Counted from the stretch's first letter, positions 52,485-61,687 are shown. The stretch: 64,000 nt of DNA from Polyangiaceae bacterium (GCA_025936115.1 JAICTZ010000018.1:1-64000), one strand, 5' to 3'. Program-made: numbers and translations. The notes: generated by a model from the letters alone, not told the origin.

Positions 52485-54278
52485 GTGCAAAAGCATGTCT
52501 TCCCCCTTCTAGTCGGCTCGCTCACGGTCATTGCTTGTTCCACCACCCAACCGACGGCCGACGACGATAGCGCACCGGCAACTGGCGGAACGACGAGCAT
52601 GGGTAGCGGTGGCACCGGAACGTCCGCCACCGGCGGCACCGGGACCGGCGGCAGCAGCTCGCCCGGCACGGGTGGTACCGGCAACACGAGCACGGGCGGC
52701 ACCGGAGTCGGCACCGGCGGTACGGGAGTCGGCACCGGCGGCACGGGGGTCGGAACGGGTGGCACCACCACGGGCGGTTCCGCGGGCATGAGCATGGGCG
52801 GCACGTCGCAGGGCGCGACGGGTGGGACGTCGAGCATGTCGGGCGCGGGCGGCGGCTCCGCTGGCTCGGCAATGGTGACGTGCTCCAACACCGACAAGAG
52901 CCTCATTCCCATCGACGCGACGGGTTGGGTGGACAAGAGCTGCAACGCCTGCGGGATCCAGGGCGCATTTTATTGGTACGCGGACGCCAACACCACGCCG
53001 AGCCTCATGTGCAACGGCGCGGCGTGCAAGGCAGACACGCCGCCATATCAAGCTGGCGCACCTGGGCCCGGCATGTGTATCTCCGGCAAAGCGACGGGCA
53101 CGGCAGCCGACTGGGGTGCTGGCATCGGTCTCAGCCTCAATGACAGCGGCGGCATGAGCTCCGTCAAGGGCGCCTTCAACGCGAGCGCCGCGGCGTGCGG
53201 CAACATCACCGGGTTCGACATCACGCTCACGGGCAACACGGGCGGCATGCCCGTTCGCATCGGTTTCACCACCTCGGGGGACGGCACGACGATCGCGCCG
53301 TTCATCCCCGTTGGCGATCCGGCCGGCACCTCGCTCGCGCTGAGCGGCAGCCAGCAGATCGTGATCAAGAACGCGGTCATCCCCGCCGACTGGATGAGCA
53401 CCGATCCGTCGCCGCCCGATCCATCCAAGATCTACGACCTGCAAATTCAGGTGGCGGCCGATCAGGCCAAGGCAGGCACGGCCTTCGATCTGTGCGTCAC
53501 GAGCATCAAACCCGTCACGGACGGGAACGGTGGCAGCGGCGGCGGCGGCGGCGGGAGCTGCAAGTCGAACAGCGTCGGCACCATCAGCACCAACACCGGC
53601 GTGCAGGCACTCGGCACTTCCGGCCTCGGCTTCCAGAACAACGTGAATAACCTGGGCAGCGGCTCGCAGAAGGTGACCGGTATGTACGGCACCGGTTGTG
53701 GCGCTCTCACCGTGGACACGACCGGCATCAAGAGCAACAACGACGCCCCGGCGTCGTATCCCTCACTGGTCGACGGCTGGCACTGGGGCAGTTGGGCCGG
53801 CGCCTACACGCAGGGCAGCGTCAAAGCCGTCTCGGCGCTCTCGTCGGTGAAGAGCAGCTTCGCCTTCACACCGCCGGGCGGTAACAAGTGGGACGTTTCC
53901 TACGACATGTGGGTCGCGCAGAGCAGCAGTATTTCGGCACCGGACGGCAACACGCTCGAGGTGATGGTCTGGCTCGACTACTCGAACGCCGTGACCACGA
54001 ACCCGATCGGCAGCAAGCTCACGACCTCGTTCAGCGCGGCGGGGACGACGTGGGAAGTCTGGTACGGCGCGACCGGCTCGTGGCACACGGTGAGCTACCG
54101 GCGTTCACCGGGCACCGCGCCCGTGACGGATCTCGACCTCTTGGCGTTCCTGAAGGACGCCGTCACGCACGGCACGGGCTCGGCGAGCTGGAACCTCTTG
54201 TCCGTCGAAGGCGGCTTCGAGCTCTTCGACGCGACGAGCGGCGGTTCGATCGATTCGTACTCCTGCAGCATCAACTGA
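52485..54278 (+). CDS. Surface lipoprotein with GH12 endoglucanase-like domain
   Basis: The product, 597 residues, has a lipoprotein signal (LLVGSLTVIACS, Cys 18), a 110-residue Gly/Thr linker, a middle domain (about 135-340; CNACGIQGAFYWYADANTTP, GFDITLTGNTGGMPVRIGF), probably a carbohydrate-binding beta-sandwich, and a C-terminal GH12 jelly-roll (about 350-597). GH12 hallmarks are WDVSYDMWVA, the nucleophile Glu in LEVMVWLDY and the acid/base Glu579 in VEGGFELF. It should cut beta-1,4-glucan or xyloglucan. GTG 52485 is chosen for its strong GAGGAG; the frame is open upstream to an ATG at 52410. Confidence 0.8.
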   Translation: MQKHVFPLLVGSLTVIACSTTQPTADDDSAPATGGTTSMGSGGTGTSATGGTGTGGSSSPGTGGTGNTSTGGTGVGTGGTGVGTGGTGVGTGGTTTGGSAGMSMGGTSQGATGGTSSMSGAGGGSAGSAMVTCSNTDKSLIPIDATGWVDKSCNACGIQGAFYWYADANTTPSLMCNGAACKADTPPYQAGAPGPGMCISGKATGTAADWGAGIGLSLNDSGGMSSVKGAFNASAAACGNITGFDITLTGNTGGMPVRIGFTTSGDGTTIAPFIPVGDPAGTSLALSGSQQIVIKNAVIPADWMSTDPSPPDPSKIYDLQIQVAADQAKAGTAFDLCVTSIKPVTDGNGGSGGGGGGSCKSNSVGTISTNTGVQALGTSGLGFQNNVNNLGSGSQKVTGMYGTGCGALTVDTTGIKSNNDAPASYPSLVDGWHWGSWAGAYTQGSVKAVSALSSVKSSFAFTPPGGNKWDVSYDMWVAQSSSISAPDGNTLEVMVWLDYSNAVTTNPIGSKLTTSFSAAGTTWEVWYGATGSWHTVSYRRSPGTAPVTDLDLLAFLKDAVTHGTGSASWNLLSVEGGFELFDATSGGSIDSYSCSIN

Positions 54279-54313
54279 TGCCGCGACTCAGCATCCACTG
54301 AGCCGCAAATAGA

Positions 54314-54358
54314 CGACGGCGCCCGCGCGGCTTCAGAGGAAGCCGGCGAGCGCCGTCG
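54314..54358. terminator. Bidirectional terminator hairpin
   Basis: CGACGGCGC (54314-54322) pairs with GCGCCGTCG (54350-54358), and inside it CGGCTTC pairs with GAAGCCG around an AGAG loop. The two stems stack across a small internal loop. It lies between the convergent GH12 and msrBA genes, where a shared terminator is expected. No T-run follows on either side. Confidence 0.55.
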
Positions 54359-54412
54359 CCGTTTCGAAGACGTGCATCGCGATTCGAGCACGCCCGTCCG
54401 GAGCCGGCGAGC

Positions 54413-55624
54413 TCAGTCGCGCAGGAAGTGACAGGTGTATCCGCCGCGGTGCTTCTCCAGGTAATCCTGGTGATAGTCCTCGGCCGGCGTGAACTCGCCC
54501 GCGTCGACGATTTCGGTGACGACCGGCCGCTTCCATTTGCCGGTCGCGTTGACGCGCGCCTTCACTGCCTCGGCGGTCTGGCGCTGCTCGAGTGAGCTCA
54601 CGAAGATCGCCGAACGGTACTGGGTGCCCACGTCGTTGCCCTGGCGATTCGGGGTCGTCGGATCGTGCATGCGGAAAAACCAGTGCTCCAGGAGGTCCGC
54701 GTAGCTCAGCTTGCTCGGATCGAAGATCACGCGAATCGACTCGGCATGACCCGTGCGGCCCGTCTTCACCTGCTCGTAGACCGGGCGCTCCGTCGTGCCG
54801 CCCGCGTAGCCGACCTCCGTGTCGATGACGCCCGGCACCTTGCGCAAAATGTCCTCCATGCCCCAGAAGCAGCCGCCCGCGAGGATGGCCGTCTCGAGCG
54901 TCGGCGTGCAGCCCGGTTTCTCGCCGGGCGGGGGCACGGCGCACGCGTTGTCCGTGCTCGCGCTCGGCATGGGCTCGGCTGCGGACTTCTTGGCGCTGAA
55001 GAGCGCGCGGTACTCGCCGTAGCCTTCCGCTTCGAGCTTATCGACCGGGATGAAGCGTAGCGACGCCGAGTTGATGCAATAGCGAAGTCCCGTGGGGGCA
55101 GGGCCGTCGTCGAAGACGTGGCCGAGGTGCGAATCGCCGTCGCGAGACCGAACCTCCGTGCGGCGCATGCCGAGGGTGCTGTCCTCGTGGCTCACGACGC
55201 GCGCCGCGTCGATCGGGCGCGTGAAGCTCGGCCACCCCGTGCCCGAATTGAACTTGTCGAGCGACGTGAAGAGCGGCTCGCCGCTCGCCGCGTCGACGTA
55301 GAGGCCCGCTTCGTGGTTGTTCCAGTAGCGGTTTTGAAACGGAGGCTCGGTCGCTTCGTGCTGGGTGACTTCGTACTCGAGCGGCGTGAGCTTCTTCTTG
55401 AGCTCCGCGTCCGTAGGCTTCTTGAAAACGCGCTCTGTCATGGCTTTGGCTCCTGCGTTGTCCGCTCCGACGTTAGCTCCGGCCGGGCTCGCTGAGGGGA
55501 CAGCGGAGGCGGGGGCGACGCGATCCGGCGTGGTCTTGGCCTCCGGAGTCGGCTCCGGCCGGTGGGCGCAGCCGAGGGCCAGCGCCGCGAGCAGGGCACC
55601 CGAGGAAACGTGGGCTCGGTTCAT
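54413..55624 (-). CDS. msrAB: Lipoprotein-anchored MsrB-MsrA methionine sulfoxide reductase fusion
   Basis: The 403-residue protein has a lipoprotein signal (LLAALALGCAH), then MsrB (about 65-205: SGTGWPSFTRPID, GDSHLGHVFDDG, catalytic Cys in RYCINSASLRF), then MsrA (about 245-400: AILAGGCFWGMEDI with catalytic Cys, GYAGGTTERPVYEQV, DPTTPNRQGNDVGTQYRSAIF). Together they repair both stereoisomers of oxidised Met. The MsrB part lacks the CXXC zinc pairs of the zinc-containing form (the first is replaced in YVDAASGEPLF). It is fifth in the pectate lyase operon, 11 bp behind it, and would protect envelope proteins from oxidation. Confidence 0.92.
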   Translation of the reverse strand: MNRAHVSSGALLAALALGCAHRPEPTPEAKTTPDRVAPASAVPSASPAGANVGADNAGAKAMTERVFKKPTDAELKKKLTPLEYEVTQHEATEPPFQNRYWNNHEAGLYVDAASGEPLFTSLDKFNSGTGWPSFTRPIDAARVVSHEDSTLGMRRTEVRSRDGDSHLGHVFDDGPAPTGLRYCINSASLRFIPVDKLEAEGYGEYRALFSAKKSAAEPMPSASTDNACAVPPPGEKPGCTPTLETAILAGGCFWGMEDILRKVPGVIDTEVGYAGGTTERPVYEQVKTGRTGHAESIRVIFDPSKLSYADLLEHWFFRMHDPTTPNRQGNDVGTQYRSAIFVSSLEQRQTAEAVKARVNATGKWKRPVVTEIVDAGEFTPAEDYHQDYLEKHRGGYTCHFLRD

Positions 55625-55635
55625 GGCTCAAAGAA

Positions 55636-57396
55636 CTACGGGGCAGGGGTGGGGTCGGTTACTTCTGGGGCGGGCAGCGCCGTCAAGGGCAGCGCCCAGC
55701 GCGCCCCGGCCCCCGCCCATACGGGCACGACGAAGCGCACGCTCTCGGCAGGGTCCAGGGTGTACGTGTACGTTGGATCCTGCACGGCGGAATCCGCGGG
55801 CTCGGGAGCCTCCACACCGTCGCTCTCGTGTTTGCCGCTTCCCACGTACAGATTCTTGCCGCCCGCGGCGCGGATGAAACCGAGCTCGCTATCGTCCGTA
55901 TCGTCGCAGTCATCGCCGAATTTGTCTGTCCAGACGTTCACATTGTCGAACACGCTGCCTTCGACGAGCACTCGGGCGCCGCACGCCGCACCGACGGCGT
56001 ACCCGACATCGTCGGAGACGACGTTGTTGAAGAGATGCACCTGCGAGGCAGATTGCGTCGCGACGGGCGCCCGGCCGTTCACGTGCTCCCACAGCGAATG
56101 ATGAATGGTGGCGGTCGTGTTGGTGAGCTGGTTCGAGCGGGGGTGCTGTCCCTGACACGCGGCCTGGTTGTCACCTTCGTTGCGGACCCACGAGAAGGTG
56201 AGGTTCGTCGCGGCGCTCGTCGAATCGATGAAGCCGTCGCTCACGCGCCAGAACGTCGCGTGATCGACCCAGACGCCGTCGCTCCCCTCGTCGATGCTGA
56301 TGCCGTCGCCCGCCTCGATGAGCGACGGGTTCACCCCGTACAGCACGAAATTGCGCACGATGACGTTCTTGCTACCGGCGACATCGAGCGAGCCGCCGAG
56401 TAGCGCCGCGCCGCGTCCGAGACCGACGAGCGTCGTGTTCGAGCCGATTTTGATGCGCCGCTCGTCCCGCGTCTCCGGAACAGTGTCGGTCGGGCACGTC
56501 TGATCGTCGGGCAAGAGATTGTAAGTCAGCATGCCCGTGCCGTCGGGGCACGCCGTCGGGCATGCCTCCGTGTGCGTCACGTCGTCGCCCATGCGGCGCA
56601 CGTCGAGCGAGCCTTCGGGAACGACCACGACCTTGGGATCGTCCGACTTGAGGGCACTCACGATTTCGTCCGCCGTGGACGCAACGACCGGTGTGAGGGA
56701 GCCGCCCCCGGTCGTCCCGGCAGCGAACCCTATCGGCGCGATGCGCACGTCGATCCGAAAAACGGCCGTACCGGGCGCCTGCGCCGCAATGAAGTGCGCT
56801 TCCGAGCCCGCCGGGAAACCTTCCCCCGGATCGCAGCCGGGACTTTGCTCGATGCTGCCGCGGTCGCTCGCGTTTGCCCACTGGCTCGTGTCCGCGCCGG
56901 GCTCCGCAAAATCGCTTCCCGGTTCGGAGCTCACCTTCCAGGTCGCGTCCGACACGTACAGACGTTCGAGCTCGGCTACTTCGGCCAGCAACACGGGCAC
57001 GCGGTTTTGCGCCGTGACGACCACGGCGATCGCATTGTCACCCGGCAAGAGCGTGAGGGGAACGAACGCCGGCTCGAGTGACGACGTGCTCTCGGCGAGC
57101 AGCTCACCATTCACGAAGAGACGAAAGCCGTCGAGCGCCGCGATACCGACGCCAGGTCCCTGTCCCGCGCCGTACTTGCCCTTGGCGAGGAAGGTATCGC
57201 TCAGCGACGCTCCCGCACCGAATTGTGGGTCGCTCGGCAGCTCGACCGGGGAGCTCGGCGCCGTGCAATCGAGCGCTGCGGGCGGAGTGAGCTCGATGGC
57301 GGTCTGGGCCACGTCGGTACCGCAGCCGAAAAGTCCGAGCGCGAGCACGAGCCAAACGGGCTCACTTGCGTCCGAGCGAAAGCCGTCCCGAGCCAT
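55636..57396 (-). CDS. Lipoprotein with PL1 pectate lyase domain
   Basis: The 586-residue protein has a lipoprotein signal (LVLALGLFGCGT), an N-terminal beta domain (about 40-230, possibly carbohydrate binding) and a right-handed beta-helix of the PL1 pectate lyase family (about 240-560): IKIGSNTTLVGLGRG, NVIVRNFVLYGVNPSL, DGVWVDHATFWRVSDGFID and HHSLWEHVNGRAPV. WVDH is the family signature; the usual RxxR catalytic segment after the helix turn is altered here (NGRAPVATQ). Substrate: pectate or a related uronan; activity is inferred. Its ATG overlaps the barrel gene stop as TGATG. Confidence 0.85.
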   Translation of the reverse strand: MARDGFRSDASEPVWLVLALGLFGCGTDVAQTAIELTPPAALDCTAPSSPVELPSDPQFGAGASLSDTFLAKGKYGAGQGPGVGIAALDGFRLFVNGELLAESTSSLEPAFVPLTLLPGDNAIAVVVTAQNRVPVLLAEVAELERLYVSDATWKVSSEPGSDFAEPGADTSQWANASDRGSIEQSPGCDPGEGFPAGSEAHFIAAQAPGTAVFRIDVRIAPIGFAAGTTGGGSLTPVVASTADEIVSALKSDDPKVVVVPEGSLDVRRMGDDVTHTEACPTACPDGTGMLTYNLLPDDQTCPTDTVPETRDERRIKIGSNTTLVGLGRGAALLGGSLDVAGSKNVIVRNFVLYGVNPSLIEAGDGISIDEGSDGVWVDHATFWRVSDGFIDSTSAATNLTFSWVRNEGDNQAACQGQHPRSNQLTNTTATIHHSLWEHVNGRAPVATQSASQVHLFNNVVSDDVGYAVGAACGARVLVEGSVFDNVNVWTDKFGDDCDDTDDSELGFIRAAGGKNLYVGSGKHESDGVEAPEPADSAVQDPTYTYTLDPAESVRFVVPVWAGAGARWALPLTALPAPEVTDPTPAP

Positions 57397-58445
57397 CAGA
57401 AGTTCACCGCGATGCCGAGCTCCGCGCGCAGCAGCGGCTCCAAAAACAGCGTGCGTTCGGCGCCGATCGCGACGCCTGGGCGCGGAGTGAGCAGAACGGC
57501 CGAAACGCCGCCGATCGCCGCGACGCTGTCCGTCGCCTGGAGCTCGAAGAGAGCCCCGAGGCTTCCGGCAAAGCTCGTCACGTCGTCGCTCCGGGAGGCG
57601 AGCGGCGGCGCGACTTCGGAGCGCGCGGCAAGATGGTAAACGCCGAGTCCGAGCGTGCCCTCGACGCCGAAGACGCCCGCGCGTGCCACGGTCACCCCGA
57701 GCTCGGCCCAGCCGAGTTCCTGGCGGATGCTCGCCGTGCCCGTGCCCGTGCTCGCACGATACGACGCGCCGAGCAGGGGACCTGCGAAACCGAGACCCAG
57801 CGTGAAACGCTCGGAGAGACGGCGTGAAAAGGCGATGCCGACCCCGTAGCCCGCTCCCACCTCCCGGAGCTCGACGAGCGCCGTGCCCGTCAGCCGCAGC
57901 CGAAACGGCCGTTCACGGTGCACGAAGGCGCGCACCGGCTCGGGCACCGGTCGTCGATCGACGCGCGCGACTTCCGGCGGCGGCGCGCGGCCGGGCGCGA
58001 GCTCGCGCAAACTCTCGCGCAAGAGATCGACCGTGCGCAGCGCCAGCACGGAGGGCGCGTCGGGCACGTCGTCGAGCGCGAGCGTTCGGACCGTCGTCTT
58101 GCCCGTCGTACGGTCGGCGATCCAGACGTCGGCGCTCCGCTCGCCCGCATGGCGGACGAACGAAATCGCCGCGAACGCTCCCTTCTCCCGGGCAAGCTCG
58201 TCGATCGCCTCGGGAAAGTGCGCGTCGGCCAGCGGATCGACCACGAGCACCTCGAAAGCCTGCAGCCCGAGCTCGGCACGCAGGCGATTGAAGGCTTCGA
58301 CGAGCAACTTGTCGCTGACGGCCGGCCGCACGAGGACGACGCTCTGAGCGAAGGCTGCGCTCGAGGTCATGAGCACCGAAATCAGGCAGAGAAGCCGAAC
58401 TCCGAGGCGCGCGCAGCGAGCGAGCCGGCGCCGCCGGCGGCCCAA
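57396..58445 (-). CDS. Secreted barrel-like protein in the ECF/FecR operon
   Basis: The product, about 349 residues with a TTG start, has a signal peptide (LLCLISVLMTSSAAFAQ), an N-terminal alpha/beta domain (VVLVRPAVSDKLLVEAFNRL, FEVLVVDPLAD; about residues 35-150) and a C-terminal region of amphipathic strands (FRLRLTGTALVELREVGAGYGVGIAF, ending LLRAELGIAVNF) typical of small outer-membrane beta-barrels. The start is uncertain: TTG 58445 gives the full signal and sits 10 bp behind the FecR gene stop; a later ATG cuts the signal short. The role is unknown; the family is frequent after FecR genes in Polyangia. Confidence 0.7.
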   Translation of the reverse strand: MGRRRRRLARCARLGVRLLCLISVLMTSSAAFAQSVVLVRPAVSDKLLVEAFNRLRAELGLQAFEVLVVDPLADAHFPEAIDELAREKGAFAAISFVRHAGERSADVWIADRTTGKTTVRTLALDDVPDAPSVLALRTVDLLRESLRELAPGRAPPPEVARVDRRPVPEPVRAFVHRERPFRLRLTGTALVELREVGAGYGVGIAFSRRLSERFTLGLGFAGPLLGASYRASTGTGTASIRQELGWAELGVTVARAGVFGVEGTLGLGVYHLAARSEVAPPLASRSDDVTSFAGSLGALFELQATDSVAAIGGVSAVLLTPRPGVAIGAERTLFLEPLLRAELGIAVNF

Positions 58446-58455
58446 TACGGACGGG

Positions 58456-59805
58456 TCATGGGCGTGACGCCTGCCCCAGGATCCCGCGAGCGCTCTCTGC
58501 GTGCACACCGTTCGGATAGCGTGCCAGATATTGTGTCGCGAGTGGTGAGGCAGCGGCGCGTCCCTCACTTGCGAGGACCGTGCGCATTTTGCCTGCCAGC
58601 GCTTCGGCCGCAAGCTCGCCTGCCGGCACTTCACGTAGATAAGTATCGTACCAGCGCTCCGCCGCAGCCGTGGCGCCGCGTGCTTCCTCCACCCGTCCGA
58701 GCAAGAAAGCGGCCGAGCGACTTTCGCCCGACGTGCCGAAACGGCGGCGCAAGCTCAAGAGCGCGCTCTCGGCCATGCCCGACCGGCCCGTGTAGCGAGC
58801 CGCGTCGGCGAGCGCTCGCAAATCCGACGCGGAGCAGGCGCGTTCGCACTCGCTCGCTCCGCGTTCGCTGGCTTTGGCGACCACGGTTTCGAACTGGCCG
58901 CGGGCGACGAGCACGGGCCACGACTCCGACACGAGCGCCGTCGGCGCCGCATGCGCCGTCGGTTCGGAATGTGTCGCCGCCTTGGGTTCGGCTTCGTCGT
59001 GCGCGGCCGGTTCGGGGCGCGCGGCGTCGTTCGGATCCTTCGCGCTCGCTGCCGGCAGAGGGGAAGCGGCCGCTATCGCGGAGGCCGTGTCGGAGCCGGA
59101 GGCTGCCGTACTTGTCGCAGGCCGTGCGGCCCCTCGCGTCGAATCTGCCGCCACTGCGTCGATCACGGTCATGCTGCGCGTCGCCAGATCCGCGCGAAAA
59201 CGCTGGCCCGTGTGCACGGCGATCGGCGCTTCCGCAAAGGGCCCGCGGACTTCCACCGAGCCTTCGAGCAGGCGCAAATCGACGGCTTCCGCCGAAGGAT
59301 CCCAGGAGAGCTCGAAGCGCGTCCCCGTCACGCGCACGTCGAACGGCCCCGCCAGGAAGTTCCACGACGAGCTTGCGTGATGCTCGACGTGGACGCGCGT
59401 GGTGCCGCGCTCGACGAACACGCGCGCTCCAGTCACGCGCGCTTCCTCGACGCGCAGCCGCGCACCTGGCCCGGCTTCGAGCGAGCTGCCGTCCGAGAAC
59501 GCCACCGTGACGGGCGTCGTGGCCGGCGCGCTGATGTACGGTCCGTCGCTGCGCGCCCCGTGCACTTCGTAGCTCACCGCGCGGGGCCTGAGCTCGACGA
59601 AGACGACGAGTACCGCCGCGCCTAGCAGCGCTGCAGCGACGAGCAGCGGCCGCAGAGCGCGGCTCCGTGGCGCGGCTTCGGCGCGCAGCCGTCGTTCGAG
59701 CGCAAGCTTGCCCGCTTGGTCGAGCGCCGGATCGACGGGCGCCTCGGCATGGCTCTGCATGAGCGCCGCCAGGCGTGACAGTCCGTCGTCGTGCTGGTCG
59801 CTCAC
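58456..59805 (-). CDS. FecR-domain membrane protein with TPR region, sigma regulator
   Basis: The 449-residue protein has an N-terminal cytoplasmic segment (1-50), a membrane helix (LLVAAALLGAAVLVVFVEL), a FecR domain (about 85-215: VAFSDGSSLEAGPGARLRVEE, FFDVRVTGTRFELSW-type motif, LLEGSVEVRGPF), an Ala/Pro/Glu linker and TPR repeats (about 320-440: SRSAAFLLGRVEEARGATAAAERWYDTYL). In ECF-FecR pairs the cytoplasmic part controls the sigma factor according to periplasmic signals. GTG start overlaps the sigma stop (GTGA), so the two are coupled. The long TPR tail replaces the secretin/TonB-receptor contact domain of classical FecR. Confidence 0.85.
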   Translation of the reverse strand: MSDQHDDGLSRLAALMQSHAEAPVDPALDQAGKLALERRLRAEAAPRSRALRPLLVAAALLGAAVLVVFVELRPRAVSYEVHGARSDGPYISAPATTPVTVAFSDGSSLEAGPGARLRVEEARVTGARVFVERGTTRVHVEHHASSSWNFLAGPFDVRVTGTRFELSWDPSAEAVDLRLLEGSVEVRGPFAEAPIAVHTGQRFRADLATRSMTVIDAVAADSTRGAARPATSTAASGSDTASAIAAASPLPAASAKDPNDAARPEPAAHDEAEPKAATHSEPTAHAAPTALVSESWPVLVARGQFETVVAKASERGASECERACSASDLRALADAARYTGRSGMAESALLSLRRRFGTSGESRSAAFLLGRVEEARGATAAAERWYDTYLREVPAGELAAEALAGKMRTVLASEGRAAASPLATQYLARYPNGVHAESARGILGQASRP

Positions 59806-60446
59806 GACGCTGCTCCCGTCGCGCGTTCGAGGTACGGCCTGAGCGCGGGCTCGCGCTCGACGCGTTTGAGCACGTAAGAACGTGCGCGCTCGAGCTCACG
59901 GCGCGCGGTCGACTCCGAGACGCCGAGTGTCGCCGCCACATCGAGGATCTCGAGTCCCTGCACGTGGCGCAGCACGAACGCGAGCCGGCGCCGGCTGCTC
60001 ACGCCGTCGAGCACGCGGTAAAGCGCACGCAGCGCGGCGCGCCCCTCGCTGTCGGCGGGCAGCTCCGTGCGTTCGGGCAAAACGCCCGTCGGCGTGAGCA
60101 TCACCCAGCGGCGGATCTTGCGGCGCCGGAGCTCGAGCGCTGCGAGCCGCACCGCGACGCCCACGAGATAACCGCGGAGGGCCGCGCCCTCGTGGATGTT
60201 CTTCGCTCCTTTAAGGAAGCCGACGAATACCTCTTGCAGCAGATCCTCGAGCGCGTGGTCTGGACCGATGGCGCCGCGTAGGACGCCACGGACGAGGGGA
60301 GCGTAGCGCTGCCAGACGACGCCGACGGCGTCGGCATCACCTCGCGCCGCCGAACGCACGAGCTCGGCGTCGCTCAGTCGTTCTGCCGGAAACGGCGTGA
60401 CTGCCGTCGCGACGGCCGCGAGCTTGACGCGCGGGGGTTGAGACAT
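59802..60446 (-). CDS. ECF-type RNA polymerase sigma factor
   Basis: The 214-residue protein has sigma region 2 (VVWQRYAPLVRGVLRGAIG, HALEDLLQEVFVGFLKGAKN) and region 4 (YRVLDGVSSRRRLAFVLRH, GLEILDVAATLGVSESTARRELERA), separated by a short linker. It heads the minus-strand operon with FecR-TPR, barrel, pectate lyase and MsrBA genes, so autoregulation and control of pectin use are likely. An inverted repeat TTCACA/TGTGAA lies 49-75 bp before the ATG. The N-terminal 24 residues are a nonconserved extension. Confidence 0.9.
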   Translation of the reverse strand: MSQPPRVKLAAVATAVTPFPAERLSDAELVRSAARGDADAVGVVWQRYAPLVRGVLRGAIGPDHALEDLLQEVFVGFLKGAKNIHEGAALRGYLVGVAVRLAALELRRRKIRRWVMLTPTGVLPERTELPADSEGRAALRALYRVLDGVSSRRRLAFVLRHVQGLEILDVAATLGVSESTARRELERARSYVLKRVEREPALRPYLERATGAAS

Positions 60447-60508
60447 CCGGCTTTCCTGAAGCGTGAAGTTGCCGCATCCCGGCGCCAGCAGTCATTCACA
60501 GTGTCACT

Positions 60509-61366
60509 TCAATTTTGTGAAACTACAGACTCGGGTTCCGTTGCCTGCTGCCGTCGTGACGGGTGGTACCACGCTGGAAACGTCGTGAAGTGGGTGGCGC
60601 GAAACTTCCGATAGCTGCGGGCGCGGAGGTTCGCGTAGTCGCCGAGCCGTCCGACGGTGCTGCAGCTCGAGCCGGTGCCGTAGGCGGAGAACGTCGCGTA
60701 GTCGAGCGGCCACTCGTGACAGTGCTGCTCGGCCCAGCGCCGCGCTCGCACGATCAGTACCGCGCCCGCGTCGAAGCAGCGCCGGAGCTCGGCGTACTCG
60801 AGGCCGACGACCTTGTGAATCAAGGTGTCCGTATCGAGCCGCGCCAGATCCCACGGCACCGCTGAACGCAGCGTCGCAGGCTGAATGTCCATCAGACACA
60901 CCTCGCCCGCGGGTCCGCGCTTGCGCCCGGTCTGAATGTCTTCCCGCAGCCCCGTGCTCCAAGCGGACGCCGCGAGCATCGCCCGCGCGAGGTCTATCGG
61001 ACCGTCCTTCCAACTTGCGCCCGCGTAGCTCGCGGCGTCGGCGAGCGCCTCGGCCACGACCTCGAGCCGCCGCGCGCCGGTTTCGCGACTCTCGACGCGT
61101 ACCCAGGCGCCGAGCCCGTCGTCGTAGTGCGGCGGCGCGCACAAGATAGTCGGTTCGTCGCAGACAGGGTTGAGCTCGCACGTCGGAGCTTTCGGATCGC
61201 TGCCGCAGTCGGGCAACTTCTCGAGTGAGTGCATCTTCGTTCCCGGGGGGAACGACGCGAGCGCGAGCGATAGGATGTAAGAAGAGAGAGCTGACAAATC
61301 GAAGACTCGCACTGCGTATGCGACACGAATTCGAGTCTGCCAAGGGGGCAGTTTTAGACAATCCAT
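60509..61366 (-). CDS. Secreted protein of unknown function
   Basis: The 285-residue protein has a possible signal region (LSALSSYILSLALASFPPG), a Cys-rich segment (LPDCGSDPKAPTCELNPVCDE) and a helical domain with GRKRGPAGEVCLMDIQPATL, reminiscent of lysozyme-like enzymes in which a Glu (here in GEVCLM) lies near the start of the fold. I cannot assign it to a family with confidence. Its 3' end is 62 bp from the ECF sigma gene on the same strand. The first 25 codons before the signal are uncertain, as the ATG at 61366 has no clear ribosome binding site. Confidence 0.55.
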   Translation of the reverse strand: MDCLKLPPWQTRIRVAYAVRVFDLSALSSYILSLALASFPPGTKMHSLEKLPDCGSDPKAPTCELNPVCDEPTILCAPPHYDDGLGAWVRVESRETGARRLEVVAEALADAASYAGASWKDGPIDLARAMLAASAWSTGLREDIQTGRKRGPAGEVCLMDIQPATLRSAVPWDLARLDTDTLIHKVVGLEYAELRRCFDAGAVLIVRARRWAEQHCHEWPLDYATFSAYGTGSSCSTVGRLGDYANLRARSYRKFRATHFTTFPAWYHPSRRQQATEPESVVSQN

Positions 61367-61687
61367 GTTTTTCGATAGTTAGATTGTACGATCGTTGCGA
61401 ATAGACGCGCTCTCGAGACAAAAATGCAACGCTCGTTTGGCGTGGCTCGCTCGCGACGTTGCGTAACTGCTCGGGGTGACGACGGCGCGAGGCGGCGCGC
61501 CGGTCGTGCTTCGCGAGCTGCGTCTGTCGTGTCCGCCTGGAAATGGAGCTGGTGCTCGGGGCGCGCCGGTCTCGCCTCTCGGATGGATGACGCTCGTAGG
61601 GCACGCCCGAAAACTCACGCGCGCGCGCCGCGAGCGCGTGCACTTTTGCTTTTCCATCTCGCGTGACCTCTCCGACAATCGCTCGGC
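61367..61687. other. Intergenic region, unknown protein and DUF4833 pseudogene
   Basis: This 321-bp stretch separates the two divergent units. It is AT-rich at 61367-61400 and holds the palindrome ACGATCGT (61388-61395), a possible operator for the minus-strand gene. The rest (61410-61687) is GC-rich with no credible gene. Confidence 0.3.

Noticed and set aside
60495..60521. Inverted repeat TTCACA/TGTGAA before the ECF sigma gene as a firm operator
   Set aside because: Six-base arms with a 15-base spacer overlap the end of the preceding gene; too weak for a separate call, so it is mentioned only with the sigma gene.
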